From contig JBBCBC010000022.1 of the NCBI GenBank assembly GCA_037126765.1, forward strand, positions 17,761,758 through 17,825,757: a stretch of 64,000 bases of DNA, in the 5' to 3' direction. Origin of the DNA: Stenogyne calaminthoides. Taxonomy: Eukaryota; Streptophyta; Magnoliopsida; Lamiales; Lamiaceae. Below the pieces are notes generated by a model. The model ran no database searches. It had not been told where the DNA came from and saw only the letters and a program-made list of their open reading frames with translations. Within the stretch, counting starts at the first letter, position 1; each line of letters begins with the position of its first letter. The position numbers and the translations under genes were made by a program. Positions 1 through 10,672 of the stretch are shown piece by piece.

Positions 1-726
1 TCTTATAAAGTGATGTCTTATACTTATATGCTTAGTCAAAGAATGTTGCACATGATTCTTGGAAATATTGATAGCACTAGTATTATCACAATAAATAGTC
101 AAAATACCACTTTCCAACCCATATTCATCAAACATCTTTTTAAGTCATAGCAGTTGAGTGCAACAACTTCCAGCAGCAACATATTCAGACTCAGCTGTAG
201 ATTGTGAAACACAGTTCTGTTTCTTACTATGCCAGGAGATAATGATGTTTCCCATGTAGAAACATCCTCCACTAGTACTTTTTCAGTCATCACAATCACC
301 TGCCCAATCGGCATCACTATAGCAAACTAAAGAGCAATTAATATCATTTGAGTACCAAATACCTAGATCACATGTTCCAGCTACATATCTTATAATTCTT
401 TTCACAGAATTAAGATGTGATTCCTTAAGATTAGCTTGATATCCAGCACAAAGACAGACACTATACATAATATCAGGCCTACTAGAAGTTAAGTACAAAA
501 GACTTCCAATCATTGATCTATACAAAGTAGGATCAACATCTTTTTCAATCAAGTCTTTACTCAGATTTTGAGTTGAACCCATAGGGGTTTTCATAGTTTT
601 AGCAGTTTCAAGACCAAACCTTTTCACCAAATTCTTAGCATATTTGTTTTGAGAAAAGAAAATACCATCTTTCATTTGTTTGATTTGAAGACCTAAAAAG
701 AAATTCAGTTCTCCAACCATGGACAT
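1..726 (-). pseudogene. Copia-1 RT C-terminal part and RNase H, cut by window edge
   Basis: This is the 3' end of pol of a Ty1/copia retrotransposon on the minus strand. The main frame runs 726 to 283 and holds the end of the RT domain (FFLGLQIKQ, then RSMIGSLLYLTSSRPDI) and the start of RNase H (CYSDADWAGDCDD). RNase H continues after a frameshift near 300 through a second frame (317-99), where SAVSQSTAESEYVA-like and CDNTSAISI-like residues can be read when frames are combined. The first 98 bases still read as RNase H, so the 3' end and 3' LTR lie left of the window. A stop and frameshift at the join mark it as non-functional. Family assignment is firm; lineage (Tork/SIRE-like) is inferred from the motif wording. 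Confidence 0.88.
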
Positions 727-1808
727 TTCAAAGGTACAGGTCTTTTTTTAACAAAACTCTCAAGAATATCATTACAAGTTGAACCAAATACAATATCATC
801 AACATATATTTGAGCAACCATGATATCATTCTTAGAATTTTTAATGAACAAGGTTCTATCAGCTTCACCTCTCATAAATCCAAACTCAAGTAAGAAATTA
901 GTAAGTCTATCATACCAAGCACTAGGTGCTAGTTTTAGACCATACAAAACTTTCTTTAACTTGTAAACATGATCAGGAAATTTCAGATTTTCAAAACCTT
1001 TAGGCTGTTCAACATAAGCTTCATCATCCAGAATACCATTTAAGAAAGCAGCTTTAACATCCATTTGATGCAAGTTAATGTTAATTAAATATGCAATAGC
1101 AAGAAGTAATCTAATAAATTCAATTCTAGCAACAGGAGCTAATGTTTCATCAAAGTCTATTACTTCAATCTGAGTATAACCTTGAGCAACCAATCTTGCC
1201 TTATTTCTCACAATATTACCAGATTCATCAGTTTTATTCTTGAAAATCCACTTTGTTCCTTTGACATTAATATCATAATTAGGTCTAGGTACAAGTGTCC
1301 AAACATCATTTCTTTCAAACTGATTAAGCTCTTCATGCATAACATTTATCCAGTTTTCATCATCAAGAGCTTCTTTCACATTTTTAGGCTCAATTTCAGA
1401 ATGATAACACTCAAAAGTAATCTGATTGCATATGGATGTCATGCAAACTGATCTTACAAGATTATTGATGTGAATACCCATTCTTCTTCTAGTTTGTACA
1501 CCAGTGGTAGCTTCTCCAATGATCTGATTTGCTGGATGACTTTTCAATATCTTTGTTGACGGAACCAAATATTTTGGATACTGTGAATCTTGTGACAGAT
1601 TTTCAGTATTTGAACTTTTGGGTAATGTTGCATCAGATGTTGAAGGAACATTCTGATTCTGATCAACATTCTTACTATCTTCGGTGTCATCAGTATTTCT
1701 GGATACTTCTATCAAATCTGATACATTATTTTCAGCACTTTTACCTGCAAGACTTGCAAGTTCATCAAATACCACATTAACAGATTCTTGCATTATATTA
1801 GTCCTCAA
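705..1808 (-). pseudogene. Copia-1 reverse transcriptase, N-terminal and palm domain
   Basis: A 367-codon frame encodes most of a copia RT (RVT_2 family), the enzyme that copies element RNA into cDNA in the virus-like particle. Residues about 140-340 carry the ordered family motifs: WIFKNKTDESGNIVRNKARL, VAQGYTQ, FDETLAPVARIEFIRLLL, HQMDVKAAFLNG, VYKLKKVLYGLK, AWYDRL and the catalytic IYVDDIVFGS (about 796-816). The first 130 residues are the hydrophilic integrase-RT linker with many Ser, Asn and Asp. The frame ends after ESFVKK and overlaps the next frame by 22 bases, so a frameshift separates it from the rest of RT. One substitution (APVAR preceded by Leu instead of Phe) is visible. Start at 1808 is only the first Met of the fragment. 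Confidence 0.9.
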
Positions 1809-2354
1809 GTTATATATTCTATATGCCTTGCTATTCTTATAATATCATAAGAAAAATCCTTTTTCACTCTTAGAATCAAACTTGTGCAACTGATCTCTAT
1901 CATTAAAATGTAACAAACACAACCAAACACATGAAAGTATTTCAAATTTGGTTTCTTGTTATTCAGAATCTCATAGGGAGTACAATTACTACCAGAATGA
2001 ATATATACTCTATTCACAATATGACAAGCAGTATTCAAAGCTTCAACCCAGAATTTCTTAGAAAGACTTTTTGAGGTTAGCATAACTCTTGCCATTTCTT
2101 GCAAAGTTCTATTCTTTCTTTCACCAATTCCATTTTGTTGAGGAGTTTTAGGTTAAGAAAACTCTTGCAAAATACCATTCTTTTCAAAAAATTAGTAAAC
2201 AAACTGTTTTCAAATTCTCTTCCATGATCAGACCTTATCTTACCGATATTTAAACATAAAACAATTTTAAACCTTTTGTAAAGAATTTTGAACTCTGAAA
2301 TGGTATCTGATTTTTCCTTTACAAAAATAATCCAAGTATATCTAGAAAAATCAT
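1805..2354 (-). pseudogene. Copia-1 integrase core, second and third catalytic parts
   Basis: The stretch reads as the integrase core of copia pol in more than one frame. IRSDHGREFEN lies near 2225-2260 and supplies the second catalytic Asp. QQNGIGERKNRTLQEMAR follows near 2095-2135 and supplies the catalytic Glu. KKFWVEALNTACHIVNR, TPYEILNNKKPNLKYFHVFGC and CYI follow in the open frame 2104-1805, the usual downstream region of copia integrases. The first catalytic Asp is in the adjoining frame above 2355. At least two frameshifts or stops break the domain. It belongs to the same pol as its neighbours and is not expected to work. Confidence 0.85.
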
Positions 2355-3056
2355 CTACAAGAACATATGAATACCTTTTCCACCTAAACTTTCAGTTTCC
2401 ATAGGACCCATTAGATCCATATGAATCAACTCAGAACACTTGTTTGTTGTACATGCTGACAACATTTGATGTGGTGTCCTTACTTGCTTACCTTTCTGGC
2501 ATGGTCCACAGATTTTTCCTTTTTCAAAGTTAAGATTAGGTAAACCAACAGCAACACCTAGTCTAAACAATTTCTGAATACTTCTGTAATTAGCATGACC
2601 ATGTTTTTGATGCCACAAAATAATATCATCTGCTTTAGCACTTTTACAAGCATGATTTGAACCAATCAAATAGCAATTATCAGCAAATCTTTTGCCAGTC
2701 ATTAAGCAATCATCATTATTATCAAACACATAGCATGAATTCTTGTCAAACTTTACATGTAAATCATCATCACATAACCGACTAATACTAATCAGATTAA
2801 CAAGTAAACCTTTTACATGTAACACATTTATCAACTTTGAAAAACCAGAAACATTCAATATTCCTTTTCCAACAACTTTACCTTTTGAACCACCACCATA
2901 TGTAACATGACCTCCATCACTAGATGTATAGTTAGACATATAGTTAATTTGACCAAGCATGTGTCTAGAATAACCACTATCAAAGTACCAAGATCCAGGA
3001 ACACATGCTTTCAAAGATGTATACACAACATTACATGACATGTTCTTAGGAATCAA
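2355..3056 (-). pseudogene. Copia-1 protease, GAG-pre-integrase and start of integrase
   Basis: A 233-codon frame carries the aspartic protease signature WYFDSGYSRHMLG at residues about 22-34 (family norm DSGCSRHMTG; the usual Cys is Tyr here). A hydrophobic beta-rich stretch ending in the LINVLHVKGLLVNLISISRL motif follows. Next is the HHCC zinc-binding GAG-pre-integrase domain (ILWHQKHGHANYRSIQ, then CGPCQKGKQVR), and then the start of integrase with its first catalytic Asp in LIHMDLMGPME. The frame stops after GGKGIHMFL, where a frameshift cuts the core. Domain order PR-INT-RT defines Ty1/copia and not gypsy. Confidence 0.9.
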
Positions 3057-3757
3057 CTTTTTAGTGTTGTTAACTTGTTTTATAGGGTGTTCAACTTTAT
3101 CAGGTAAAACAATTCCAGCTTTTAAGTCTCTTCTTAACAGAACAATATGGACGAATATGACCTACTCCAGCACAATAAAAACATACATACTCTTTAAACA
3201 AACCATCAGATTTCTTTTGTTTACCTTTCAAAGGTTTTGGCAAAGAGGTTCCAGCTTTTACAAAAGAAATAGGTTCACAGGATAAAGGAGTATTTTCAGA
3301 AGTTTTCACAAAACCAAGTCCAACATTATAAGATCTACCAATCATTAATGCTTCATTCAATTCAGTAGTGCTTTCAGAAAACTTTTTAAAACTTAGAGTA
3401 GTGCACTTGAGTTCATCTTTCAAAGAAGAAATTTCCACATCTTTTCTAGTTAAAAGAACTTCAACCTTCAAAAGATTTTCTTTCAAATCTAAATTTTCTA
3501 AAGATAAGGAACTCAACACCTGTTTTTGAGTTTCTAAACCAGTTTCTTCTTTGAATAGGTCATCAACTTCAGATTCTTCACTTTTCTGTGCTTCAGTTTC
3601 AAGAACATCTTCTTCAGAAAATTCCTTTGATAATTTTCTCCTGATTGGTTTTTCAGATCATTTCTTCCTCTGAACAGGCTTTTCAACAAAGGCAGTAGAT
3701 GTGTTCTGTTTAGTTGGTTTTGGAGGATTTAGAACACCATGAGTTTCTCCCATCTTG
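3057..3757 (-). pseudogene. Copia-1 gag C-terminal part with CCHC knuckle
   Basis: The frame 3519-3100 contains a Leu/Glu-rich heptad-like segment (SLSLENLDLKENLLKVEVLL) and then the CCHC zinc knuckle CFYCAGVGHIRPYC (spacing C-x2-C-x4-H-x4-C) that binds element RNA in the capsid. The same reading can be followed upstream to a Met at about 3751 (MGETHGVLNPPK) with one in-frame TGA near 3658. The N-terminal capsid domain expected for copia gag is not found upstream. Either the element is 5' truncated here or that part has decayed past recognition. Confidence 0.75.
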
Positions 3758-3759
3758 CT

Positions 3760-3948
3760 CTATTCCTGAGCTCTCTGTCTTTTAACACGTTGCTCTATCA
3801 CTTTAATAGCTGCTACAGGATGAATTACAACCTCTGGTTCCTTCCTCTTTCCACCTCTATGAATGACAGTTTCAGCGTCAGCCTTTTTTCCTTCTAAAGT
3901 GGGCAGAGCAACAAGTTTATCATAACTTTCCCCCTTTTTTGGCATCAT
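3760..3948 (-). pseudogene. Lys/Glu-rich remnant with a polypurine tract (KKGES)
   Basis: A 62-codon frame begins MMPKKGES and is rich in Lys, Glu and Val. Its DNA carries AAAAAAGGGGGAAAG on the minus strand (3926-3940), the same tract found as a 3' polypurine tract in element B and inside ORF3 of B and H. In another frame the same bases read IYDAKKGGK, matching the DDPKKGEG and DATKKGEG of those ORF3 copies. I therefore read this as the tail of an ORF3-like protein whose front part is at 5775-6711 on the other side of solo LTR C. It could instead be the gag leader of Copia-1. Confidence 0.45.
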
Positions 3949-3976
3949 AAATCACCAATATTTCAGGGAGGGTTCT

Positions 3977-5754
3977 TGTTGGTCCCGGGGTAAATGAGCC
4001 TCACACGTGTATGGGGGGGGGAATACACGTGTACAGTGATTTTTTAAACTTTTCACAAACTATGATCAGTGAGTCAGGTTATCCTGGGAAATAGCCTTGA
4101 GAAGCACAAGATGCCCTGAGTCGATGTCTACTGAGACAATAACACTGAGCGGCTTTTAGAAGCTTCAAATTAGCTCAATTGATTTGAGGTTTCAAAACAG
4201 AGTCCTAAGAAGGTTGGAGTAGATAACTATCTTATTAATACTCAGCAGAGTTGTTCAGTTTGACAACTATCTAAACTTGCTAAACAGAAGTACGGAATGT
4301 GTAGGCCCAGTTTATGCTCGTTTTATATTGCTGAAAATATCTTAGATTTAAGCAAAGCAGTGATTAAGGTTGTGATCAATTTAATGCAGATTCAGAGGAT
4401 TGGTTCCTAACTGAATATCAGAAAACTAAGTACACTTTCAGTAAACATGCAACACACACAATGCAAAACAGAAAGCAAATAACACAGAGACTTATAGTGG
4501 TTCCGAGACTCAAGCTCCTATGTCCACTCTCGCTGATCCTCAGAGAAATTCCTTAAATCACTACTACTACTACCTCAAGCTTTCAGACTGAACTCAGTAG
4601 CTTACTAACTTCCTTCTACGAGCTTTCAACCTGAACTACACTGTAACTTACTAACTCAAACTCACACAAGCTTTTAGACTATCACACACAGCTTACTAAC
4701 TTCATCTCTAGAGCTTTCAGGCTGAACTCAAATGTAGCTTACTAACTCTTTACAACTCTCACTTTCCAACAATCACACACACAAACTACCTAAACAATAG
4801 GGTTTGGGTTTGGTTGGTTTCCAACTAAGCTGAGATATCCTTTTACAATTTAGAACACAAGATAAAAGGCTAGGATATATCTAACTAAACTTTGGATAAT
4901 TGCTTGAATCTAAGCTTAGTAAATGAGCTCTCTTCAAAGATGAAACACTTGGGAAATTCTTAGGGTTTCGAGTGCTTCACAATATAAACTTGAATACAAA
5001 TGAGCTCTTGAGTTGCTTGATTTCCGTAACCTTGCAATGGTGAAGGTCACTGGTATTTATAGGCAACTTACCAAGGTCACTCTTGAAAAAACTATCAGTT
5101 GGAGGAGATAGTATCAAGGATTTTCTTTTATGGTTAGTGATAATCGACTATTTTAGGGTTTGAATACACCCTTGCATGGTTTGGGCAACAAGTAAGTAAT
5201 GCAGCCAATCACTTCGTTTTTGCAGTCTGGAACTCAGTATATCTGACATCTCAGTGAAAGGTAACTTTCTGTGTCAGTGAAGTACAACGTTGTCTCTCTC
5301 TCTCATTGGTTCTTAACTTCAGTGAATAGAGACAAACAAAACGGCTCTTTTAGGTCAATCTCTCTGAATGAGACAACCTTAAAAGACACTTAGTTCCAAT
5401 TCCTTTTGTCTGCAATTAACTATTTAGACAACATTTATTTCCCATAAATGTATAAGACTTTGTCAGTCCAAAATATCCTCAGGTAGATAGTCTTGAGTCT
5501 TCAGGATGATCTGAGTCTTCAAGATCTTCTGAGTCCTTAGTGATTTTAGTCACTTTACAGAGTTCCCCCTCAGTTTGTGCCTAACCTATGTAACTCAGAG
5601 ATATCGGCTGACTATACATGATGCAGATACTTCCTGAACTATCTATACTGAAACCTGTATTCTAACTATCTTAGATCATTCTGAACATGTCATACTCAGG
5701 GGTTTTGAGATCTAATCAAAATCTTTTCTTTTATATTAAATTCATCTCCCAACA
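3977..5754 (-). mobile_element. Solo LTR C of a SIRE-like copia family
   Basis: The 1,778-bp segment is bounded by tgttgg at 3977 and cccaaca ending at 5754. It is flanked by a perfect 5-bp direct repeat gttct (3972-3976 and 5755-5759), the mark of retrotransposon integration. It contains no coding domain, so it is a solo LTR left by recombination between two LTRs. In minus orientation it shows the plan of the B LTRs: a TATA box (reverse of tatttata near 5052-5062), a transcript-start region with cacacaatgcaaa, a tract gttccccctca near 5563, and near the 3' end a 10-bp inverted repeat with a G-run loop (4003-4032). Many short repeats of the type cttactaactt-agctttcag lie at 4570-4760. Confidence 0.85.
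4003..4032. repeat. Perfect 10-bp inverted repeat with G/C-run loop in LTR C
   Basis: Arms acacgtgtat (4003-4012) and atacacgtgt (4023-4032) are exact reverse complements around a loop of nine G and one A (nine C and one T in the transcript). The arms also contain the core CACGTG, a G-box that binds plant bZIP and bHLH factors. The position, about 30 bases from the LTR 3' end, matches the hairpins in the B and H LTRs. Confidence 0.8.
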
Positions 5755-6711
5755 GTTCTGTCCATGTGCATTTGCTACCATCCCACAAACCGTAACTCAA
5801 CAACAATAAGGAAGTTTTCATTCCGTTGAAGTACATTCAACCCTGTTGTCGAGTCTTCGGCAAGACCCCCATAGGTAGCACGGATTTTGGTCATGAGTGA
5901 TGTACTCATTTCCTCAACTGCGGCTTTGATCATCAAATCAGCCCATGCAGTCAGCGTTTCTTCTAAAGCCTTAGCTTTTTCCTCAAATTTCTTTTCAATC
6001 TCCACCAATACTTCCTTGGACACACCACCAATCCTAGTGTATAATTCAGTAAATTTATTATCAATAGCAGAAGACAACAAAGTTACCTGATCAGATGTCA
6101 CCATCGATGTACTTAGTAACTTGAGGTTGTTGTCCTGAGAAGCTTGAGCTTCAGCAATCTTTGAGACCTCATCAACCAAAGGCTCCAAATTGGTTAGCTT
6201 GTCCAAGATAGGAGTGAAGTCAACAGTTGGAGGTGGTGGAGGTGGGACCTCTGCCTCAGTGTCAGTCTGAACTCCAACATCTACAACCTCAGTCAATATG
6301 ACTTCAGGCTCCTTCTGATACCGGACGATTTGTCCATAAGTGATCAACAGCAAAGGTGGAACATCCTGAGTTTGATCCCTCTGAGTGGTAGCATCAACAC
6401 TGGATTCAGCAACCTTCTTGCTTCCTTCAGGAATATCTCCAGCACCTTTTTCCTGAGAGGGCTCTTGATCATCTCTGTCCTTTCCACTGGCTTCTCCTTT
6501 AGGTTGGGTGACAACCTTCCTTTTAGCAACTTTCTTTTTCACTAAGGCATCAAATTCAGAGTTTTTGATCCTTAATCTTCTCTTCCCAAGTCCAGAGAAA
6601 GCATCCAACTCTGCAACTTCCTCAGCCCAAAATTCTTCTCCTCTGAAGTTGCCAATTCTCAGGATCATGGGAAAGCTCTGGTCTCGATTTGAGTCGCTGT
6701 TGCATGAGTCC
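5755..6711 (-). pseudogene. Coiled-coil, Pro-rich ORF3-like remnant
   Basis: The open frame 6668-5775 (297 codons) starts MILRIGNFRGEEFWAEEVAE. It has a Lys-rich stretch at about 35-60 (LVKKKVAKRKVV), an acidic Ser/Gly region, a run of seven Pro near residue 145, and then a long amphipathic helical part to residue about 280 (EIEKKFEEKAKALEETL). No signal peptide or membrane segment is visible. It stays open up to the LTR of B at 6712. On the far side of B the complementary frame has a Met codon at 29897, so B may have inserted close to the start of this ORF. Organisation resembles ORF3 of B and H, but I see no clear sequence match and do not know the function. Confidence 0.5.
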
Positions 6712-8208
6712 TGTAGGTCCTGAACTGGTTTCGTGAGGGTAGAAGTCTAGAGGGGAGGGGTGAATAGACTTCTAAAACTTTTGTGAGATCAGGTGTGGAT
6801 AAGCAAGTATGCCTGATCAGAGTGCGAGTGAAGCAGTACAGAGTGATATTCGACTTACTGACAGCTTGGAAGCAGATCAGTTCGGCGTCTATCAGCTCAA
6901 CTATTTGTGCGGAAGATAAGTTAACTCGTGTGAAAAACCAGTTTTACTCAAACCAGATTCTGAGTAATCTGTTTTAGATCAGATGACAAAGGTGTCAAAC
7001 TGATCAGATCAGTTGCTTGGTGCAAATCTGATCCAGACTCTGAACATGCATGGAATATAAAGCAGGTAGTGTGCTAAGAGTGTAAAGGAGATAAATCACA
7101 CAAGATTTATAGTAGTTCGGACAACTCGTCCTACGTACACTCTTCCCTATCAGCAGGGGCACTCACTTAACCAATCTGGACTTAGTTTAATGTGTTAGTC
7201 CAACACAATACAGCTGATGTTACAAGAGTTCTCACTCAACAATCCCAGAAATCTGAAACTAGAAACCCTAGTCTGAAATATTGCTTAACAAACTTAACCT
7301 AACTTTGTGGGTTTGGGTATAAGATTTGTATGTTCTAACTGGAATTCTATCCTAGTATTTGAACACTTAGAATAAGAATTCTATGCTAAGAACTTTATGG
7401 GATGAACACTTAGAATAAATCTTAAATTGTGTTCTTCGTGCGGAAATCTTGCTTTGAGCTTGAGCTTGTATAATTTCCGTAACCTTACTATGAAGGTTAA
7501 TCCCATATTTATAGGCACAAAATCGAACTAGCCGTTGGAGAGCAATTTGAATTTCGGTCTATTTGAGGTAGGTTTGCAGGCTTGATTTGACATGCTCAGA
7601 GGCGGCATGACCGAAAGTATGTAAGCTTGTCCTTTGTAGCCGTTGAACTCTGAAGTGTTATTCCTGTAAGTGTCAGTTCCGTACGTGCGTGTCTTCTTCT
7701 CATTGGTTAAAAAGTACACAAATTTGGCACTTGATTTACTAACAAGATTGACATTCTTCTTGTCTGATTGACTTTGGCTCGTACTAGGTAACTTGATGTA
7801 GTCACCTGATGGATCTGCTCAGATCAGATAAAGACTGATCTGTCTACCTGGTTTGAATCTTCTGATGTAAGTTGTCTTAGCACAACTTACTGATTCTTCT
7901 TCGTACTATCTGATGTAGGTCTTGATGTCTTCTGATCTTCAGCTATTCCGGTCTTCTGACCTTCAGCTTATCTGATCTTCAAGACTTCGGCTTATCTGAT
8001 CTTCAGAACTTCAGCTTATCTGATCTTCAAAACTTAGCCTATACATATTGAGTTCCCCCTAAATATGTGACTTATTTATTACATCATCTGTCTATACAAT
8101 TCAGTTGGTCATCCTATCTGATATATAAATCATCAGTCAACTAACAGGTCTGACTGGTCCTATTACAATATGTTTTGAACTTCCATCAAAACTACAAAAT
8201 TTCCAACA
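6712..8208 (-). repeat. 3' LTR of element B
   Basis: The 1,497-bp repeat is bounded by tgtag (6712) and ccaaca (ending 8208), so in element orientation it runs TGTTGG...CTACA. It matches 28356-29866 throughout. A TATA box (TATAAATA on the minus strand) lies at about 7505-7513. Short repeats of cttcagcttatctgat type lie at 7925-8040. A hairpin with arms gaagtcta/tagacttc sits at 6742-6772. The tract gttccccctaaatatgtg near 8052 is shared with LTRs C and H. Confidence 0.9.
6742..6772. repeat. Hairpin with G/C-rich loop near LTR B end (3' copy)
   Basis: Arms gaagtcta (6742-6749) and tagacttc (6765-6772) are exact reverse complements. The 15-base loop is gaggggaggggtgaa on the plus strand, i.e. 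C-rich in the transcript. The same structure recurs at 28386-28416 and 52522-52552. Confidence 0.8.
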
Positions 8209-8222
8209 ATTTCCCCCTTTTT
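8209..8222 (-). promoter_or_regulatory. Polypurine tract of element B
   Basis: Reading the minus strand, AAAAAGGGGGAAAT abuts the LTR start TGTTGG exactly. This is the RNase H-resistant primer that starts plus-strand DNA synthesis in LTR elements. The position and sequence fit without a gap. About 190 bases (8223-8414) between it and the ORF3 stop hold no other feature. Confidence 0.88.
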
Positions 8223-8414
8223 GATGGAACCAAAACAGTTAATTAGAAAAACAAATAACAATAATGTAAGTAACAAAAATAACACACGGTTCAAAAGACA
8301 ATGAGAAGTTGTCTTTGAATCAGAAAGGTAGAATATTTCATTAAGGATATAAGCGTTTAAAATTACAAAAATACCTATCAACTGGTTCTAATGTAGTCTT
8401 CTGATTTAATATCT

Positions 8415-9200
8415 TCAATATCTGAACTTCTGGAGCTCTTCAGGAATATCAAACACTTTATACATCCTCTGCCTCAGAGCAGCCAGTCGTTCCTTCTCAA
8501 TGATCCCTCCTTTCTTGGCAAACTCATAGTACAACCTCTTAAAAACAAGAGGATCAAGAGTCTTGTTCGGTCTGAGAGATGGCAAGAGAATCTTGAATGG
8601 GGGAGCCTCAGGAATCAGCTTCATCGTCTTGCCCTCTTTCATTACGATCTCAGAGAATTCTGGATATTTGGTCTCAAACCAGCATCTGAATTCATCATCG
8701 AATTCTCCTTGATCATCAGTGATTGGAATCTTCTCCAGAATGTATACATCACATAGACAATCTGCTCGAATCTTATTCCACTCTGGTATCAAATCTTCCC
8801 GGGCAACAAGAATATCTTTCACAGATGCAGGTAAAGCCCTTTCTTCCTAGACAATATCCTCAGCAGCAGCAGCAGCCTTCTTCCTTTTTCTTCTGACATA
8901 GCTTATGTGATGACCTTTAGATTCAACCAGCTTCTTCTTCTTGACAGCAGCATCTATCACTCTCTGCCTGGCCTTCTGCTCTTCAAACTGTGCTGGGGTG
9001 ATCTGACACCTTGATCGTGTCTCCATCTGTTTCTGGGTCTGAGTGGGAACCTTGACCTGCTTGCCCTTGCCTTTCTCTCTCTTCTTGGCCTCAACTGCTT
9101 TCTCTTCTTCCAGTAATTGCTTAGCCAACTCAAGGCTCTTGGCCTGATCTTCAGATTCATACCTTTTTTGAATATTGGATGAGAAATCTTATATCCTATC
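8415..9200 (-). pseudogene. ORF3 of element B, C-terminal part
   Basis: Continuation of ORF3 after the element A insertion. The frame first shows a helical segment (QAKSLELAKQLLEEEKAVEA), a basic stretch KKREKGKGKQ and a second basic cluster YVRRKRKK followed by five Ala. A stop at about 8847 precedes the final 135-codon frame (8822-8415). That frame has a compact globular look with CLCDVYILEKIPI, FRCWFETKYPEF and FKILLPSLRPNK and ends EELQKFRY. The same order is found at the right edge of the window in element H (SLELAKKLAEEDEQDE, WLCDIYIPEKIPI), which confirms that both parts belong to one protein. No membrane segment is seen. Function unknown. Confidence 0.72.
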
Positions 9201-10658
9201 TGTTGGGGTTATACTGGAAAGTATGCTTTTACTTTGTATAACCAGACTGAATTTCTGTCTTATTTACTGAAATAAATTATTTATCACTGATTCTTTAAAT
9301 ATCATTGAATGTTACATATATTTACTGCATAACTGTTCAATAAATAGTACGTGTTACATTGTAGTTAATTTAGTGATACCAGATCACTGAAGATTAAATT
9401 ATCAGTCCCTTGTAACTAAAAGTACAGAATTCACGACCCAGATGGAAATGAACAAACCATCGTGAAAGGTTGAAGTGTAAGGCTCAGATTGGCTTGTCTT
9501 GACCAAGAGATTGCACTAGTGCATTATGATGCACTTAATGGGACCTAAAGAGGATAAATTCTTCAGTACTGAATATAGAAGAATTAGACCTCAGTGGTTC
9601 ATTATTTCTTAATCTCCGTCCCTTAAATAGGATCGTCTAGAATCAATAATCATTGCTTTGACTTATGATGGGAAGAGAATCAGTGAGATTCAATACCTTA
9701 TATCTTGGGCAATGTTATTGGTTACACGACGATTGCTAAGATTTAATACGGTGAAACGTGTGCAAGTACGTCTTGTTTGATTTGTCCCCTTGGGAGGCTT
9801 AGAAGATTTTTCATACCAAATCTTGCAAGTGAAATTAGTTTTCCGGTATGAATAATAATGTTGAGTCGTTCCTTGACCAAGGAAAAAGATGTTAATTAAT
9901 ATGAAGCTATTTCAGTGGCCTAAATTAATTAATGGACTGGATAATCTTAAACTCGAAAAATAATAACCGGGAGCCATATTAACAGTAATATGGGTTAAGA
10001 TGGATAATGCAATATTAATTATGTAGTGGGATTAATTAATAATTATGGGCTTGGATAATATTGTGGCACAATATTGGAAATTCAAGATCCATTGGATAAT
10101 ATTGTGGCACAATAAAGTCCAATAACTGAAAAAGTTGTTTAAAATAAAATTAATTATTGTTGCTTATTTTCCAATTTTTTTCGAAAATGTTAAAGAAGGA
10201 AAGAGAAAAGATTTTCTTGATTTTCTTGAAAAGATTTTATGGAATATGTATTCTTGAAATACAAGATTATCCCATAAATTCAAGAAGAGTCAAAGATCCT
10301 ATTTCTTCCCTATTTAATAGGTAATTTTTGAAAACCCCTTAATATAAGGAGGTGAGATTTTTATGGAATATTTTAATTATGCAGAAAAGAATATATTGGA
10401 TACTTGAGAAGGTCTTTTGGTGTGTTCGTGTGAACGGGATCCATCTTCTCAACGGTTGTCACTCTGAGAGGTTAGTTCACGTAAACCCATAGCAATTCCG
10501 CATGCGTAGGATTTATGTGAACTGTTTATATGCATGATTTATTGTTGAATTATTATTTGAATAAATATAGGATTTATTCATGCTAGTAATAATTGTTAGA
10601 ATTAAATTTGTATTTAAATATTCATCCCGAATAGATCCGTGCAATCCATTCCCCAACT
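9201..10658 (+). repeat. 5' LTR of element A, promoter segment deleted
   Basis: Begins TGTTGGGGTTATACTGGAAA and ends ccccaact; the family ends are TGTTGGGG...CCCCAACA. Compared with the 3' LTR it lacks about 235 bp between atattgga and tacttgagaagg (join near 10400), and in the 3' LTR that segment holds the TATA box. It also has a different short segment near 10080-10120. This copy therefore probably has no core promoter. Confidence 0.9.
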
Positions 10659-10660
10659 AC

Positions 10661-10672
10661 TGGTATCAGAGC
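10661..10672 (+). promoter_or_regulatory. Primer binding site, initiator-Met tRNA type (element A)
   Basis: TGGTATCAGAGC, complementary to the 3' end of plant initiator tRNA-Met, lies two bases after the LTR and primes minus-strand cDNA synthesis. The match to the copia consensus is exact. Confidence 0.92.
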
